From the NCBI RefSeq assembly GCF_000731675.1, contig NZ_JMIT01000006.1, positions 129,545 through 177,858 of the forward strand: a stretch of 48,314 bases of DNA, in the 5' to 3' direction. The notes under the pieces are model-generated. The model had not been told where the DNA came from and did no database searches. It worked only from the letters and a program-made list of their open reading frames with translations. Of the stretch, positions 6,627 through 18,371 are shown piece after piece (position 1 is the stretch's first letter; every line of letters starts with the position of its first letter). Position numbers and translations under genes: made by a program. This stretch comes from Pseudomonas capeferrum. Its GTDB lineage: Bacteria > Pseudomonadota > Gammaproteobacteria > Pseudomonadales > Pseudomonadaceae.

Positions 6627-8021
6627 CTAGGCTTCGCACGCCGAAGAGGCTGGGTTCACCAGACGCTCGAGGGTCGTACGGTCCAAAATTTTCGTATCCA
6701 GTTTGATATAGATGGCGGCTTCTTCTTCCACCACAACGGCGTCGGTTACACCCGGCACGGCCATCAGGCGTTCGGTCAACCCGGCTTCCCGGACTGCCTC
6801 GGGCGTCAACGGCATGCGCAGGCTGGTCACATACGGCGGCTCGTTCATGCGCAAGGCAACGACCAGCCACACGGCACACAGCGCCGCACAACCCAGAAAC
6901 ACCATGTTCAGCCCACCGTGCTGGAACAACCAGCCACCGAGGATTCCGCCTAGGGCGGCACCCAGGAACTGGCTGGTGGAATACACCCCCATCGCCGTTC
7001 CCTTGCCACCCGCAGGCGACACCTTGCTCACCAGCGAAGGCAGCGAGGCTTCCAGCAGGTTGAATGCAGTAAAGAATACCACGGTGCCAATCACCAGTCC
7101 GCGCAAGTTGTCAGCCCACTGCCAGAAGAACACCTCCACCAGCAGCAACACACTGACCGCTCCGGCCAGCACGCGTTTCATCTTGCGCTTCTTCTCGCCG
7201 TAGATGATGAACGGCACCATTGCAAAAAATGAGATGAACAGCGCGGTCAGGTACACCCACCAGTGTTCTTCCTTCGGCAGGCCGCCCCGTTCGACGAAGG
7301 CAAGAGGCAGGGCGACGAAGCTGGCCATGAGGATGGCATGCAGGATGAAGATACCGACGTCCAGGCGCAGAAGGTCCGCATGGCGCAGGGTCGGGCCGAG
7401 TGCCTGGCGCGCGACACCCGACTCGCGGTGCTGCAGGGTGCTGTGGGAATTGGGCACGACGAAGGCAATCAGCAGGATACCGACCAAGGCAAGCCCCGCC
7501 GTGGCAAGGAACAATCCTGACAAGCCGAAGGCACTGGTCAACAGTGGCCCGACGACCATGGCGACGGCGAATGACAGGCCGATGCTCATGCCGATCATGG
7601 CCATGGCCTTGGTGCGGTGTTGCTCGCGGGTAAGGTCGGACAGCAGCGCCATGACCGCCGCAGAAATCGCCCCCGCGCCCTGCAGAATGCGCCCGGCGAT
7701 CACGCCCCAGATAGAGTCGGCCTGGGCCGCCAAAATGCTGCCCAGGGCGAAGATCACCAGCCCCAGGTAGATCACCGGACGCCGCCCGATGCGGTCGGAC
7801 ACCATGCCGAACGGGATCTGCAGTACCGCCTGGGTCAGGCCATAGGCGCCAATGGCCAGGCCGATCAGCGCGGGCGTGGCGCCAGCCAGGTCCATGCCGT
7901 AGGTGGCCAGCACCGGCAAGACCATGAACATGCCCAGCATACGAAAGGCAAAGACCAGGGCCAGGCCGCTTGCGGCGCGGGTTTCGCTGCCACTCATGCG
8001 CTCGTTGTGGGTGTCGTGCAT
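6627..8021 (-). CDS. yajR: YajR-type MFS transporter with C-terminal YAM domain
   Basis: A 464-residue major facilitator with twelve predicted membrane helices; motif A reads GMVSDRIGRRPVIYLG after helix 2. The last 65 residues (from about PPYVTSLRMPL to IYIKLDTKILDRTTLERLV) are not membrane but a soluble ferredoxin-like domain that matches the YAM domain of E. coli YajR. The substrate of YajR-type transporters is unsettled. The start is ATG 8021, with GAGG 9 bases upstream; an ATG eight codons later is an alternative. It lies between divergent uvrA and downstream ssb, an arrangement conserved in Pseudomonas as far as I remember. Confidence 0.85.
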   Translation of the reverse strand: MHDTHNERMSGSETRAASGLALVFAFRMLGMFMVLPVLATYGMDLAGATPALIGLAIGAYGLTQAVLQIPFGMVSDRIGRRPVIYLGLVIFALGSILAAQADSIWGVIAGRILQGAGAISAAVMALLSDLTREQHRTKAMAMIGMSIGLSFAVAMVVGPLLTSAFGLSGLFLATAGLALVGILLIAFVVPNSHSTLQHRESGVARQALGPTLRHADLLRLDVGIFILHAILMASFVALPLAFVERGGLPKEEHWWVYLTALFISFFAMVPFIIYGEKKRKMKRVLAGAVSVLLLVEVFFWQWADNLRGLVIGTVVFFTAFNLLEASLPSLVSKVSPAGGKGTAMGVYSTSQFLGAALGGILGGWLFQHGGLNMVFLGCAALCAVWLVVALRMNEPPYVTSLRMPLTPEAVREAGLTERLMAVPGVTDAVVVEEEAAIYIKLDTKILDRTTLERLVNPASSACEA

Positions 8022-8089
8022 GGATTAACCTCGTGTGAACCGGCGGCGATTCTATCAGTCCGACAGCTAGACGGCATATACGCGACGCT

Positions 8090-8119
8090 TTGCCGCGTAA
8101 TGGCAGCGCGCCGTATACT
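8090..8119 (+). promoter_or_regulatory. Likely uvrA promoter
   Basis: TTGCCG (8090-8095) and TATACT (8114-8119) are spaced by 18 bases, about 30 bases before the uvrA GTG. I looked for a LexA box (CTGT-N8-ACAG) in 8022-8150 and found no convincing one. Confidence 0.45.
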
Positions 8120-8150
8120 TCCTTGTTTATGCCCGCCGAGCGAGGCCGCA

Positions 8151-10985
<2,835 letters not shown>

Positions 10986-10998
10986 TCCGCCTGTGGAT

Positions 10999-11036
10999 AA
11001 AAAAGCCCCTGGTACCGTAGGTGCCAGGGGCTTTTT
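10999..11036. terminator. Bidirectional terminator between uvrA and bfrA
   Basis: AGCCCCTGG and CCAGGGGCT (with ACC/GGT extending the stem) are flanked by an A-run on the left and TTTTT on the right. It serves uvrA on the plus strand and bfrA on the minus strand. Confidence 0.9.
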
Positions 11037-11053
11037 CGTGGGCTGTGGATAAC

Positions 11054-11518
11054 TTACATCTGCGACTGCAGGTAGTTCTCCAGGCCGATCACCTTGATCA
11101 GGCCCTGCTGCTTCTCCAGCCAGTAGGTGTGATCTTCTTCGGTGTCAGCCAGCTGTGCGCGCAGGATGTCGCGGCTGATGTAGTCCTTGTGCAGCTCGCA
11201 CAGCTCGATGCCTTTGCACAGCGCGGCACGCACCTTGTATTCGAGCTTGAGGTCAGCCTCGATCATTTCCGGCACTGTGCTGCCCACTTCGAGGTCATCG
11301 GCACGCATGTCGGGCGTGCCTTCGAGCATGAGGATGCGGCGCATCAGCGCATCGGCGTGCTGCGTCTCTTCTTCCATCTCGTGGTTGATGCGCTCGTAGA
11401 GCTTGGACAGGCCCCAGTCTTCATACATACGCGAGTGAATGAAGTACTGGTCGCGTGCTGCCAGTTCGCCCTTCAGCAACGTGACGAGGTAGTTGATTAC
11501 GTCCGGGTGACCTTGCAT
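11054..11518 (-). CDS. bfrA: Bacterial ferritin, BfrA (FtnA) type
   Basis: A 154-residue ferritin-like four-helix protein. The ATG at 11518 is chosen because the family starts MQGHPDVINYLV and GGAG lies 10 bases before it; a 12-codon upstream extension is spurious. Ferroxidase ligands Glu18, Glu51 and His54 are visible, with Glu residues later in LKLEYK and TEEDH. Position 52, which is the heme-binding Met in true bacterioferritins, is Thr here (EEETQHAD). I recall that the P. aeruginosa protein of this type is better called a bacterial ferritin. It stores iron in a 24-mer shell. The adjacent katA, which needs heme iron, is a conserved pairing. Confidence 0.93.
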   Translation of the reverse strand: MQGHPDVINYLVTLLKGELAARDQYFIHSRMYEDWGLSKLYERINHEMEEETQHADALMRRILMLEGTPDMRADDLEVGSTVPEMIEADLKLEYKVRAALCKGIELCELHKDYISRDILRAQLADTEEDHTYWLEKQQGLIKVIGLENYLQSQM

Positions 11519-11636
11519 CGCCCTGCTTCTCCATGTGAAAACATCAATGGACATAGTGTGAACCAGGTTTTGCTCGCGGTCACGGATAAACGCGCAATAA
11601 CAGGCAAAAAATCGGCTAAACAGTAGTGATATTCAT

Positions 11637-11663
11637 TGAAAAACCGCCCAAATGAGGGCGGTT
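11637..11663 (-). terminator. Intrinsic terminator after katA
   Basis: AACCGCCC (11642-11649) pairs with GGGCGGTT (11656-11663) around a 6-base loop; the A-run at 11638-11643 gives the U-run on the minus strand. It lies just after the katA stop. Confidence 0.8.
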
Positions 11664-11680
11664 CTTCTTATCACTTCGAG

Positions 11681-13120
11681 TTAAGCGAGGTTCACGCCCA
11701 ACGCCTTGGCAATGCCTTCGCCGTAGGCGGCGTCAGCCTTGTAGAAGTACTGGAGCTGACGCTGGATCACATCCTCGCTCACCCCTGCCATGGCACCGGC
11801 GATGTTACTGATCAGCAAGGCCTTCTGCTGTTCGTTCATCAGGCGGAACAACGCACCGGCGTGGCTGTAGTAATCGTTGTCCTCGCGGTGATCGTAGCGA
11901 TCAGCCGAACCATTGAGGGCCAGTGCAGGCTCAGCATGGCGTGGGGACTGCTTGGGTGCATCGGCGTAACTGTTGGGCTCGTAGTTCGGCGCGCTGCCGT
12001 AGCTGCCGGTGGCCATAGAACCGTCACGCTGGTAGCTGTTGACTGGGCAGCGCGGTGCATTGACTGGCAGATGCTGATGGTTGGTACCCACTCGGTAGCG
12101 GTGCGCATCAGCGTAGGCAAACACGCGGCCTTGCAGCATGCGGTCTGGCGACAGCCCTACACCAGGGACCATGTTGCTAGGGCCAAAAGCGGCCTGCTCG
12201 ACTTCGGCGAAGTAGTTGAGCGGGTTGCGGTTAAGCTCCAGCACACCCACTTCGATCAATGGGTAGTCCTTTTGCGACCAGGTCTTGGTCACGTCGAACG
12301 GGTTCTCGTCGCGGCTGGCCGCCTCGGCTTCACTCATCACCTGAATGCACACTGTCCAGCGCGGGTAGTCGCCACGCTCGATGGCCTCGAACAGGTCGCG
12401 CTGGGCGTAGTCCGGGTCTGTGCCGGCCAGCCGTGCAGCGTCGGCTGGGGCGAGGTTCTTGATGCCTTGCTGGGTCTTGAAGTGCCATTTGACCCAGGTG
12501 CGCTCGCCTGCCGCACTGATCAGGCTGTAGGTGTGGCTGCCGAAGCCGTGCATGTGACGATAGCCGTCCGGAATGCCGCGGTCGGAGAACAGGATGGTGA
12601 CCTGGTGCAGTGCCTCGGGTGAGTGCGACCAGAAGTCCCACATCATCTGGGCGTTCTTCAGGTTGGATTGCGGGTGGCGCTTCTGGGTGTGGATAAAGTC
12701 CGGGAACTTGAGCGGGTCACGGATGAAGAACACCGGGGTGTTATTGCCAACGATGTCCCAGTTGCCTTCCTCGGTATAGAACTTCAGCGCAAAACCTCGC
12801 GGGTCACGCTCGGTGTCGGCCGAACCCCGTTCGCCACCGACGGTGGAGAAACGCAGGAAGGTTTCAGTCTGTTTGCCGACCTGCTCGAACAACTTGGCGC
12901 TGGTGTATGCGGTGATGTCGCGGGTGACGGTAAACGTGCCATAGGCGCCCGAACCCTTGGCGTGAACACGACGCTCGGGGATGTTCTCGCGGTTGAAGTG
13001 GGCGAGCTTCTCGATCAGGTGGAAATCGTCGAGCAGCAGCGGGCCGCGGGGGCCGGCAGAGCGGGAATTCTGGTTGTCAGCTACAGGTGCACCGCTGGCG
13101 GTGGTGAGAATCTTGCTCAT
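11681..13120 (-). CDS. katA: Monofunctional heme catalase KatA
   Basis: A 479-residue clade 3-type small-subunit catalase that breaks hydrogen peroxide into water and oxygen. Distal His53 lies in RRVHAKGSGAYG, distal Asn126 in DIVGNNTPVFF, and the proximal heme ligand Tyr336 in RVFAYADAHRY. There is no signal peptide. GGAGAG lies just before ATG 13120. It is a single-gene unit with its own terminator, upstream of and in the same direction as bfrA. The upstream 13121-13245 segment is AT-rich and probably holds the promoter; I saw only a weak resemblance to an OxyR site and do not claim one. Confidence 0.96.
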   Translation of the reverse strand: MSKILTTASGAPVADNQNSRSAGPRGPLLLDDFHLIEKLAHFNRENIPERRVHAKGSGAYGTFTVTRDITAYTSAKLFEQVGKQTETFLRFSTVGGERGSADTERDPRGFALKFYTEEGNWDIVGNNTPVFFIRDPLKFPDFIHTQKRHPQSNLKNAQMMWDFWSHSPEALHQVTILFSDRGIPDGYRHMHGFGSHTYSLISAAGERTWVKWHFKTQQGIKNLAPADAARLAGTDPDYAQRDLFEAIERGDYPRWTVCIQVMSEAEAASRDENPFDVTKTWSQKDYPLIEVGVLELNRNPLNYFAEVEQAAFGPSNMVPGVGLSPDRMLQGRVFAYADAHRYRVGTNHQHLPVNAPRCPVNSYQRDGSMATGSYGSAPNYEPNSYADAPKQSPRHAEPALALNGSADRYDHREDNDYYSHAGALFRLMNEQQKALLISNIAGAMAGVSEDVIQRQLQYFYKADAAYGEGIAKALGVNLA

Positions 13121-13245
13121 GGGCTCTCCTTATCGGTCTTGAAGTGCCGGCTAATCGGCTTGGATAGGAGTATTGACGAGCGGTTGTTTCAGGACAAATT
13201 CATTACATGACTTGTATCAATAGAAATTAACAATACGTACAGAAA

Positions 13246-13276
13246 CAAAAAACCGGGCACTAGGCCCGGTTTTTTG
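13246..13276 (-). terminator. Terminator of the alpha ribosomal operon
   Basis: AACCGGGC (13251-13258) pairs with GCCCGGTT (13264-13271), with A- and T-runs on both sides. It closes the long ribosomal protein block after rplQ and may also act on the plus strand. Confidence 0.9.
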
Positions 13277-13292
13277 TAGCAGACAGAACGTC

Positions 13293-13679
13293 TTACTCGG
13301 CAGCTTCTACAGCACCACCGACTGGACGATCAACCAGCTCGACGTACGCCATAGGCGCGTTGTCGCCAGCGCGGAAACCGCACTTCAGGATGCGCAGGTA
13401 GCCGCCCTGACGGGAGGCGTAACGCTTGCCCAGATCGTTGAACAGTTTGCCAACAGCGGACTTCGAACGGGTACGGTCGAAGGCCAGACGACGGTTAGCA
13501 ACGCTGTCTTCCTTGGCCAGGGTGATCAGCGGCTCGGCAACGCGGCGCAGTTCCTTGGCTTTCGGCAGGGTGGTTTTGATCAGCTCGTGCTCGATCAGCG
13601 ACACTGCCATGTTCTGGAACATAGCTTTGCGGTGAGAGCTGGTACGGCTCAGGTGACGTCCACTTTTACGATGACGCAT
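13293..13679 (-). CDS. rplQ: 50S ribosomal protein L17
   Basis: A 128-residue L17, with family start MRHRKSGRHLSR and conserved MFQNMAVSLIEHELIKTT. It binds domain III of 23S rRNA near the exit tunnel. Like many Pseudomonas versions it ends shortly after the core with a short acidic tail (VEAAE). It is the last gene of the alpha operon, 42 bases after rpoA, and is followed by a strong terminator. Confidence 0.98.
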   Translation of the reverse strand: MRHRKSGRHLSRTSSHRKAMFQNMAVSLIEHELIKTTLPKAKELRRVAEPLITLAKEDSVANRRLAFDRTRSKSAVGKLFNDLGKRYASRQGGYLRILKCGFRAGDNAPMAYVELVDRPVGGAVEAAE

Positions 13680-13721
13680 GATTCATTCCTTACCAAACAC
13701 TACGTTCGGTGATTACGACGA

Positions 13722-14723
13722 TCAGGCGGTCGCCTTGTCGTCTTTCTTAAGACTTGCAGGCGGCCAGTTGTCGAGGCGCATGCCGAGAGACAGACCACGA
13801 GAGGCCAGGACGTCCTTGATTTCAGTCAGGGACTTCTTGCCCAGGTTAGGAGTCTTCAACAGCTCTACTTCGGTACGCTGAATCAGGTCGCCGATGTAGT
13901 AGATGTTCTCCGCCTTGAGGCAGTTGGCCGAACGTACAGTCAGTTCCAGGTCGTCAACCGGACGCAGCAGGATCGGATCGATCTCGTCTTCCTGCTCGAC
14001 AACAACCGGCTCACTGTCACCTTTGAGGTCGACGAACGCGGCCAGCTGCTGTTGCAGGATGGTCGCAGCGCGGCGGATAGCCTCTTCAGGATCCAGGGTG
14101 CCGTTGGTTTCCAGATCAATGACCAGCTTGTCCAAGTTGGTACGCTGTTCAACACGGGCGTTTTCGACCACATAGGCGATACGACGCACCGGGCTGAACG
14201 AAGCGTCCAACTGCAGACGGCCAATGCTACGGCTTTCGTCTTCGTCGGTCTGACGGGAGTCGGCCGGCTCGTAACCACGACCACGAGCTACGGTGAGCTT
14301 CATGTTCAGGGCGCCATTCGACGCCAGGTTCGCGATTACGTGATCGGGGTTGACGATCTCGACATCGTGATCCAGCTGAATATCGGCAGCGGTAACCACC
14401 CCCGAACCCTTTTTCGACAAGGTCAGCGTAACTTCGTCACGACCGTGCAGTTTGATAGCCAGGCCTTTCAGGTTCAACAGGATTTCAATGACGTCTTCCT
14501 GAACACCTTCGATCGCGGAGTACTCATGGAGTACGCCATCGATCTCGGCCTCGACTACTGCACAGCCAGGCATGGAGGACAACAGGATGCGGCGCAGCGC
14601 GTTGCCCAGGGTATGGCCGAAGCCACGCTCGAGAGGCTCGAGCGTGATCTTGGCGCGGGTCGGACTGACTACCTGCACATCAATGTGGCGGGGAGTCAGG
14701 AACTCATTTACCGAAATCTGCAT
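13722..14723 (-). CDS. rpoA: RNA polymerase alpha subunit
   Basis: A 333-residue alpha subunit. Residues 1-235 form the assembly domain ([25 protein letters not shown]). A linker rich in acidic residues follows, and about 250-325 is the C-terminal domain that contacts UP elements and activators ([41 protein letters not shown]). It sits in the alpha operon 22 bases after rpsD. Its ability to bind UP elements is relevant to the A/T-rich tract upstream of the tRNA-Tyr promoter in this window. Confidence 0.99.
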
Positions 14724-14745
14724 GGATGCACCTATTTTCTAGCCC

Positions 14746-15366
14746 TTACTTGGAGTAGAGCTCGACAATCAGGTTCTCGTTGATGTCGGCGGACAGGTCG
14801 CTGCGAGCAGGAACGTTCTTGAAAACGCCCGACTTTTTAGCAGCATCCACATCAACCCACTCAACGCGGCCACGCTGGGCGCACAGTTCAAGGGCTTGAA
14901 CAATGCGCAGCTGGCTCAGCGACTTCTCGCGAACCGCGACCACGTCACCCGGACGAACTTGGTAGGATGGAATGTTTACAGTCTTACCGTTGACGCTGAT
15001 CGCTTTGTGCGAAACCAGCTGACGGGACTCGGAACGAGTCGAGCCGAAGCCCATACGGTAAACGACGTTATCCAGACGGCACTCGAGCAGTTGCAGCAGG
15101 TTCTCACCGGTTGCGCCTTTTTTCGAGGCAGCAGCTTGGTAGTAACCGCGGAACTGACGCTCCAGAACACCGTAGATACGACGGACTTTTTGTTTCTCGC
15201 GCAGCTGGGTACCGTAGTCGGACTGACGGCCACGGCGCTGGCCGTGGATACCTGGGGCTGCTTCGATGTTGCACTTCGATTCCAGAGCGCGAACGCCGCT
15301 CTTCAGGAACAGATCGGTGCCTTCACGACGAGACAGTTTGCATTTTGGACCAATGTAACGTGCCAT
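14746..15366 (-). CDS. rpsD: 30S ribosomal protein S4
   Basis: A 206-residue S4 of the zinc-free type: it starts MARYIGPKCKLSRREGTDL and has the S4 RNA-binding domain LLQLLECRLDNVVYRMGF. It starts assembly of the 30S body by binding the 5' domain of 16S rRNA, and in E. coli it represses the alpha operon. The conserved C-terminal part is complete. It follows rpsK by 15 bases. Confidence 0.99.
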   Translation of the reverse strand: MARYIGPKCKLSRREGTDLFLKSGVRALESKCNIEAAPGIHGQRRGRQSDYGTQLREKQKVRRIYGVLERQFRGYYQAAASKKGATGENLLQLLECRLDNVVYRMGFGSTRSESRQLVSHKAISVNGKTVNIPSYQVRPGDVVAVREKSLSQLRIVQALELCAQRGRVEWVDVDAAKKSGVFKNVPARSDLSADINENLIVELYSK

Positions 15367-15381
15367 TCTTCTGTCTCCTGA

Positions 15382-15771
15382 TTACACGCGACGCTTCTTC
15401 GGCGGACGGCACCCGTTATGCGGGATTGGCGTCACGTCGGTGATGCTGGCGATCTTGTAGCCGCAGCTGTTCAATGCACGAACGGCGGACTCACGACCTG
15501 GACCTGGACCCTTGACGTTAACGTCGAGGTTCTTCAGACCGTATTCCAGCGCAGCTTGACCAGCACGCTCAGCAGCAATCTGAGCTGCGAACGGGGTGGA
15601 TTTGCGCGAACCACGGAAACCCGAACCACCGGAGGTCGCCCAGGACAAAGCATTGCCCTGACGGTCGGTGATGGTCACGATGGTGTTGTTAAAAGAAGCG
15701 TGGATGTGGGCGATGCCATCAACCACTGTCTTTTTGACTTTCTTACGAGGACGAGCAGCAGGTTTTGCCAT
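15382..15771 (-). CDS. rpsK: 30S ribosomal protein S11
   Basis: A 129-residue S11, with [27 protein letters not shown] near the N-terminus and the typical end [10 protein letters not shown]. It lies at the 30S platform near the 3' end of 16S rRNA and the mRNA exit. It is cotranscribed in the alpha operon, 18 bases after rpsM. Confidence 0.99.
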
Positions 15772-15789
15772 GTCTATATTCCTGGGCGG

Positions 15790-16146
15790 TTACTTGCGGA
15801 TCGGCTTACGCGGGCCCTTACGGGTGCGTGCGTTGGTCTTGGTGCGCTGACCGCGAACCGGCAGACCTTTACGATGACGCAGGCCGCGGTAGCAACCCAG
15901 GTCCATCAAGCGCTTGATCTTCATGTTGATGTCACGACGCAGGTCACCTTCGGTGGTGAACTTCGCGACTTCGCCACGCAGGGTTTCGATTTGCTCGTCG
16001 CTCAGATCCTTGATCTTAGCGGCTGGGTTTACACCAGCGTCTGCACAGATCTTCTGCGCAGTTGTGCGACCGACACCATAGATGTAGGTCAGCGAGATAA
16101 CAGTATGCTTGTTATCTGGAATGTTGACGCCTGCAATACGGGCCAT
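15790..16146 (-). CDS. rpsM: 30S ribosomal protein S13
   Basis: A 118-residue S13 beginning [19 protein letters not shown], with the C-terminal basic tail [20 protein letters not shown] that reaches towards the P-site tRNA. It contacts L5 and L31 across the subunit interface. It is the first gene of the alpha operon. The 131-base gap to rpmJ carries a promoter and an 11-base-pair hairpin. Confidence 0.99.
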
Positions 16147-16205
16147 TCAGTGGGACTCCAATTGACAGCTACCTACGCCCCGGAAGCCAAGAAATAGGGC
16201 GCGAG

Positions 16206-16234
16206 ATAATATCGCTGTAGAAACGAATAATCAA
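16206..16234 (-). promoter_or_regulatory. Promoter of the alpha operon (rpsM-rpsK-rpsD-rpoA-rplQ)
   Basis: On the minus strand TTGATT (16229-16234) and TATTAT (16206-16211) are spaced by 17 bases, about 60 bases before rpsM. The -35 begins inside the 3' arm of the hairpin that follows rpmJ. The leader is short, so an S4-binding pseudoknot of the E. coli kind would have little room. Confidence 0.6.
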
Positions 16235-16260
16235 CCCAGCAGCACACTAGCTGCTGGGTT
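16233..16260 (-). terminator. Hairpin after rpmJ, end of the spc operon or attenuator
   Basis: AACCCAGCAGC (16233-16243) and GCTGCTGGGTT (16250-16260) form a perfect 11-base-pair stem with a 6-base loop. The downstream minus-strand sequence is GATTATTCG and not a U-run, so termination is likely partial; it may instead be an RNA end or processing signal. Confidence 0.55.
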
Positions 16261-16277
16261 TGAAGCGACGATCACAA

Positions 16278-16394
16278 TCAGCCTTGGCGCTGTTTGTGAC
16301 GCGGTTCCGCGCTGCAGATCACTCGTACGACGCCTTCGCGACGGATGATCTTGCAGTTACGGCACAGCTTTTTCACCGATGCACGAACTTTCAT
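16278..16394 (-). CDS. rpmJ: 50S ribosomal protein L36
   Basis: A 38-residue L36, read directly from the reverse complement: it begins [15 protein letters not shown] and ends RHKQRQG. Cys11, Cys14, Cys27 and His33 form the zinc site of the zinc-binding form. It lies in the usual place between secY (28 bases upstream) and rpsM and is the last gene of the spc operon. Confidence 0.98.
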
Positions 16395-16422
16395 TACCGA
16401 CTCCTCGAACCTTAGGGGCGTA

Positions 16423-17754
16423 TCAGCGCAGCAAACCGCTGCCACCGTAGCCTTTCAGGTTGGCTTTCTTCATCAGGGATTCGTACTGGTGCGAAACGAG
16501 GTGCGATTGTACTTGGGACATGAAGTCCATCACAACCACTACCACAATCAGCAACGAGGTCCCGCCAAGGTAGAACGGCACATTTGCTGCCACCACCAGG
16601 AACTGGGGCAGAAGGCAGACGGCCATCATGTATAGAGCACCGAACATGGTCAAACGGGTCAGAACGCCATCAATGTAGCGCGCCGACTGCTCACCAGGAC
16701 GGATACCCGGAATAAAGGCACCGGACTTCTTCAGGTTTTCCGCTACGTCTTTCGGATTGAACATCAACGCTGTGTAGAAGAAGCAGAAGAAAATGATCCC
16801 TGCACTAAACAGCAAAATGTTCAACGGCTGACCAGGAGCGATCGACTGCGAGATGTCCTGCAGCCAGCCCATACCTTCGGACTGACCGAACCAGGCACCC
16901 AGCGAAGCCGGGAACAGCAAAATGCTGCTGGCGAAAATGGCCGGGATAACCCCTGCCATGTTCACCTTCAACGGCAAGTGGCTGGTCTGCGCAGCGAAGA
17001 CCTTGCGGCCCTGCTGACGCTTGGCGTAGTGAACGGCGATACGACGCTGACCACGCTCAATGAACACCACGAAACCGATAATCGCTACTGCCAGCAAACC
17101 GATAGCGACCAGGGCGAAAATGTTGATATCGCCTGTGCGCGCAGACTCGAAAGACTGCCCGATTGCTCTCGGAAGACCGGCAACGATACCCGCGAAGATC
17201 AACATCGAGATACCGTTGCCCACACCGCGCTCGGTGATCTGCTCGCCCAGCCACATCATGAACATCGCGCCTGCCACAAACGTGGAAACTGCGACGACAT
17301 GGAAGCCTAGACCGGCAGAAAACGCCACGCCCTGGTTGGCCAGGCCAATGGACATGCCAATGGCTTGGACCAGCGCCAGAATAACGGTGCCGTAGCGGGT
17401 GTACTGGCTGATCTTGCGACGGCCAGCTTCACCTTCCTTCTTCAACTGCTCCAGTTGCGGGCTGACCGCCGTCATCAGCTGCATGATGATCGATGCCGAA
17501 ATGTACGGCATGATCCCCAGTGCAAAGATGCTCATGCGCTCAAGCGCACCACCGGAAAACATGTTGAACAAGCTAAGAATGGTCCCCTCATTCTGCCGAA
17601 ACAGATCCGCCAAACGGTCCGGATTGATGCCTGGAACCGGGATATGCGCACCTATCCGATAGACGATGATCGCCATGAACAGAAAGCGCAGACGAGCCCA
17701 GAGTTCCGACATCCCGCCCTTACCGAGCGAAGAGAGAGCACCTTGCTTAGCCAT
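16423..17754 (-). CDS. secY: Protein translocase subunit SecY
   Basis: A 443-residue channel subunit of the Sec translocon with ten membrane segments. The first is [17 protein letters not shown]; the plug region after it contains [26 protein letters not shown]. The large cytoplasmic loops have [11 protein letters not shown] and [16 protein letters not shown], which contact SecA and the ribosome. SecE is encoded in the same window at 43168. The gene begins directly after rplO with no spacer, so it is translationally linked to the spc operon. Confidence 0.99.
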
Positions 17755-18189
17755 TTATTCCTCGAATTTGCCGCCAGCTGCTTCGATAGCCGCACGCGCA
17801 CCCTTGGTGGCTGCGATGCCCTTGATGGTGACTGCGCGAGTAACTTCGCCAGACAGCATGATTTTCACACGCTGAATGTGCTGGTTGATCACGTTGGCAT
17901 CCTTCAGGGATTGCACGGAGATCACGTCGCCTTCCACTTTGGCCAGCTCGGACAGACGCACTTCTGCGCGGTCCATGGCTTTCAGCGAAACGAAGCCGAA
18001 TTTCGGCAGACGACGGTGCAGCGGCTGTTGACCGCCTTCGAAGCCCGGAGCGATCGAACCACCCGAACGGGAGGTCTGACCTTTGTGGCCACGGCCGCCG
18101 GTCTTACCCAGACCGCTACCGATACCACGACCCGGACGATGTTTTTCGCGACGGGAACCCGGCGCTGGACTCAGATCATTGAGTTTCAT
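17755..18189 (-). CDS. rplO: 50S ribosomal protein L15
   Basis: A 144-residue L15. It starts MKLNDLSPAPGSRREKHRPGRG, the Gly/Arg-rich extension that threads into 23S rRNA, and ends with a folded domain ending AGGKFEE. It is a late assembly protein around the central protuberance. It sits 3 bases after rpmD and is directly followed by secY. Confidence 0.99.
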   Translation of the reverse strand: MKLNDLSPAPGSRREKHRPGRGIGSGLGKTGGRGHKGQTSRSGGSIAPGFEGGQQPLHRRLPKFGFVSLKAMDRAEVRLSELAKVEGDVISVQSLKDANVINQHIQRVKIMLSGEVTRAVTIKGIAATKGARAAIEAAGGKFEE

Positions 18190-18192
18190 CGA

Positions 18193-18369
18193 TTAACCCT
18201 CGACGCGCAGCATGTAGTAAGCCTTGTTGATCATCCCGCGATTCTCGGGAGTATCCTGGACTTCTACAGTGTGACCGATGCGACGCAGACCCAGACCCTT
18301 AACGCACAGTTTGTGGTTAGGAATACGGCCCGAGACGCTCTTGATCAGCGTTACTTTAACGGTTGCCAT
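18193..18369 (-). CDS. rpmD: 50S ribosomal protein L30
   Basis: A 58-residue L30, read directly from the reverse complement: it starts MATVKVTLIKSVSGRIPNHK and ends YYMLRVEG. It is a small ferredoxin-like protein that binds 23S and 5S rRNA. It lies between rpsE (2 bases) and rplO (3 bases) in the spc operon. Confidence 0.98.
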   Translation of the reverse strand: MATVKVTLIKSVSGRIPNHKLCVKGLGLRRIGHTVEVQDTPENRGMINKAYYMLRVEG

Positions 18370-18371
18370 GA

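Noticed and set aside
8022..8150. LexA box upstream of uvrA
   Set aside because: uvrA is SOS-controlled in several bacteria, so I looked for CTGT-N8-ACAG. Only weak partial matches (CTATCAGTCCGACAG) were found.
13121..13245. OxyR site upstream of katA
   Set aside because: A TTCTATTGATACAAG segment slightly resembles an OxyR half-site, but the four-part pattern is not there.
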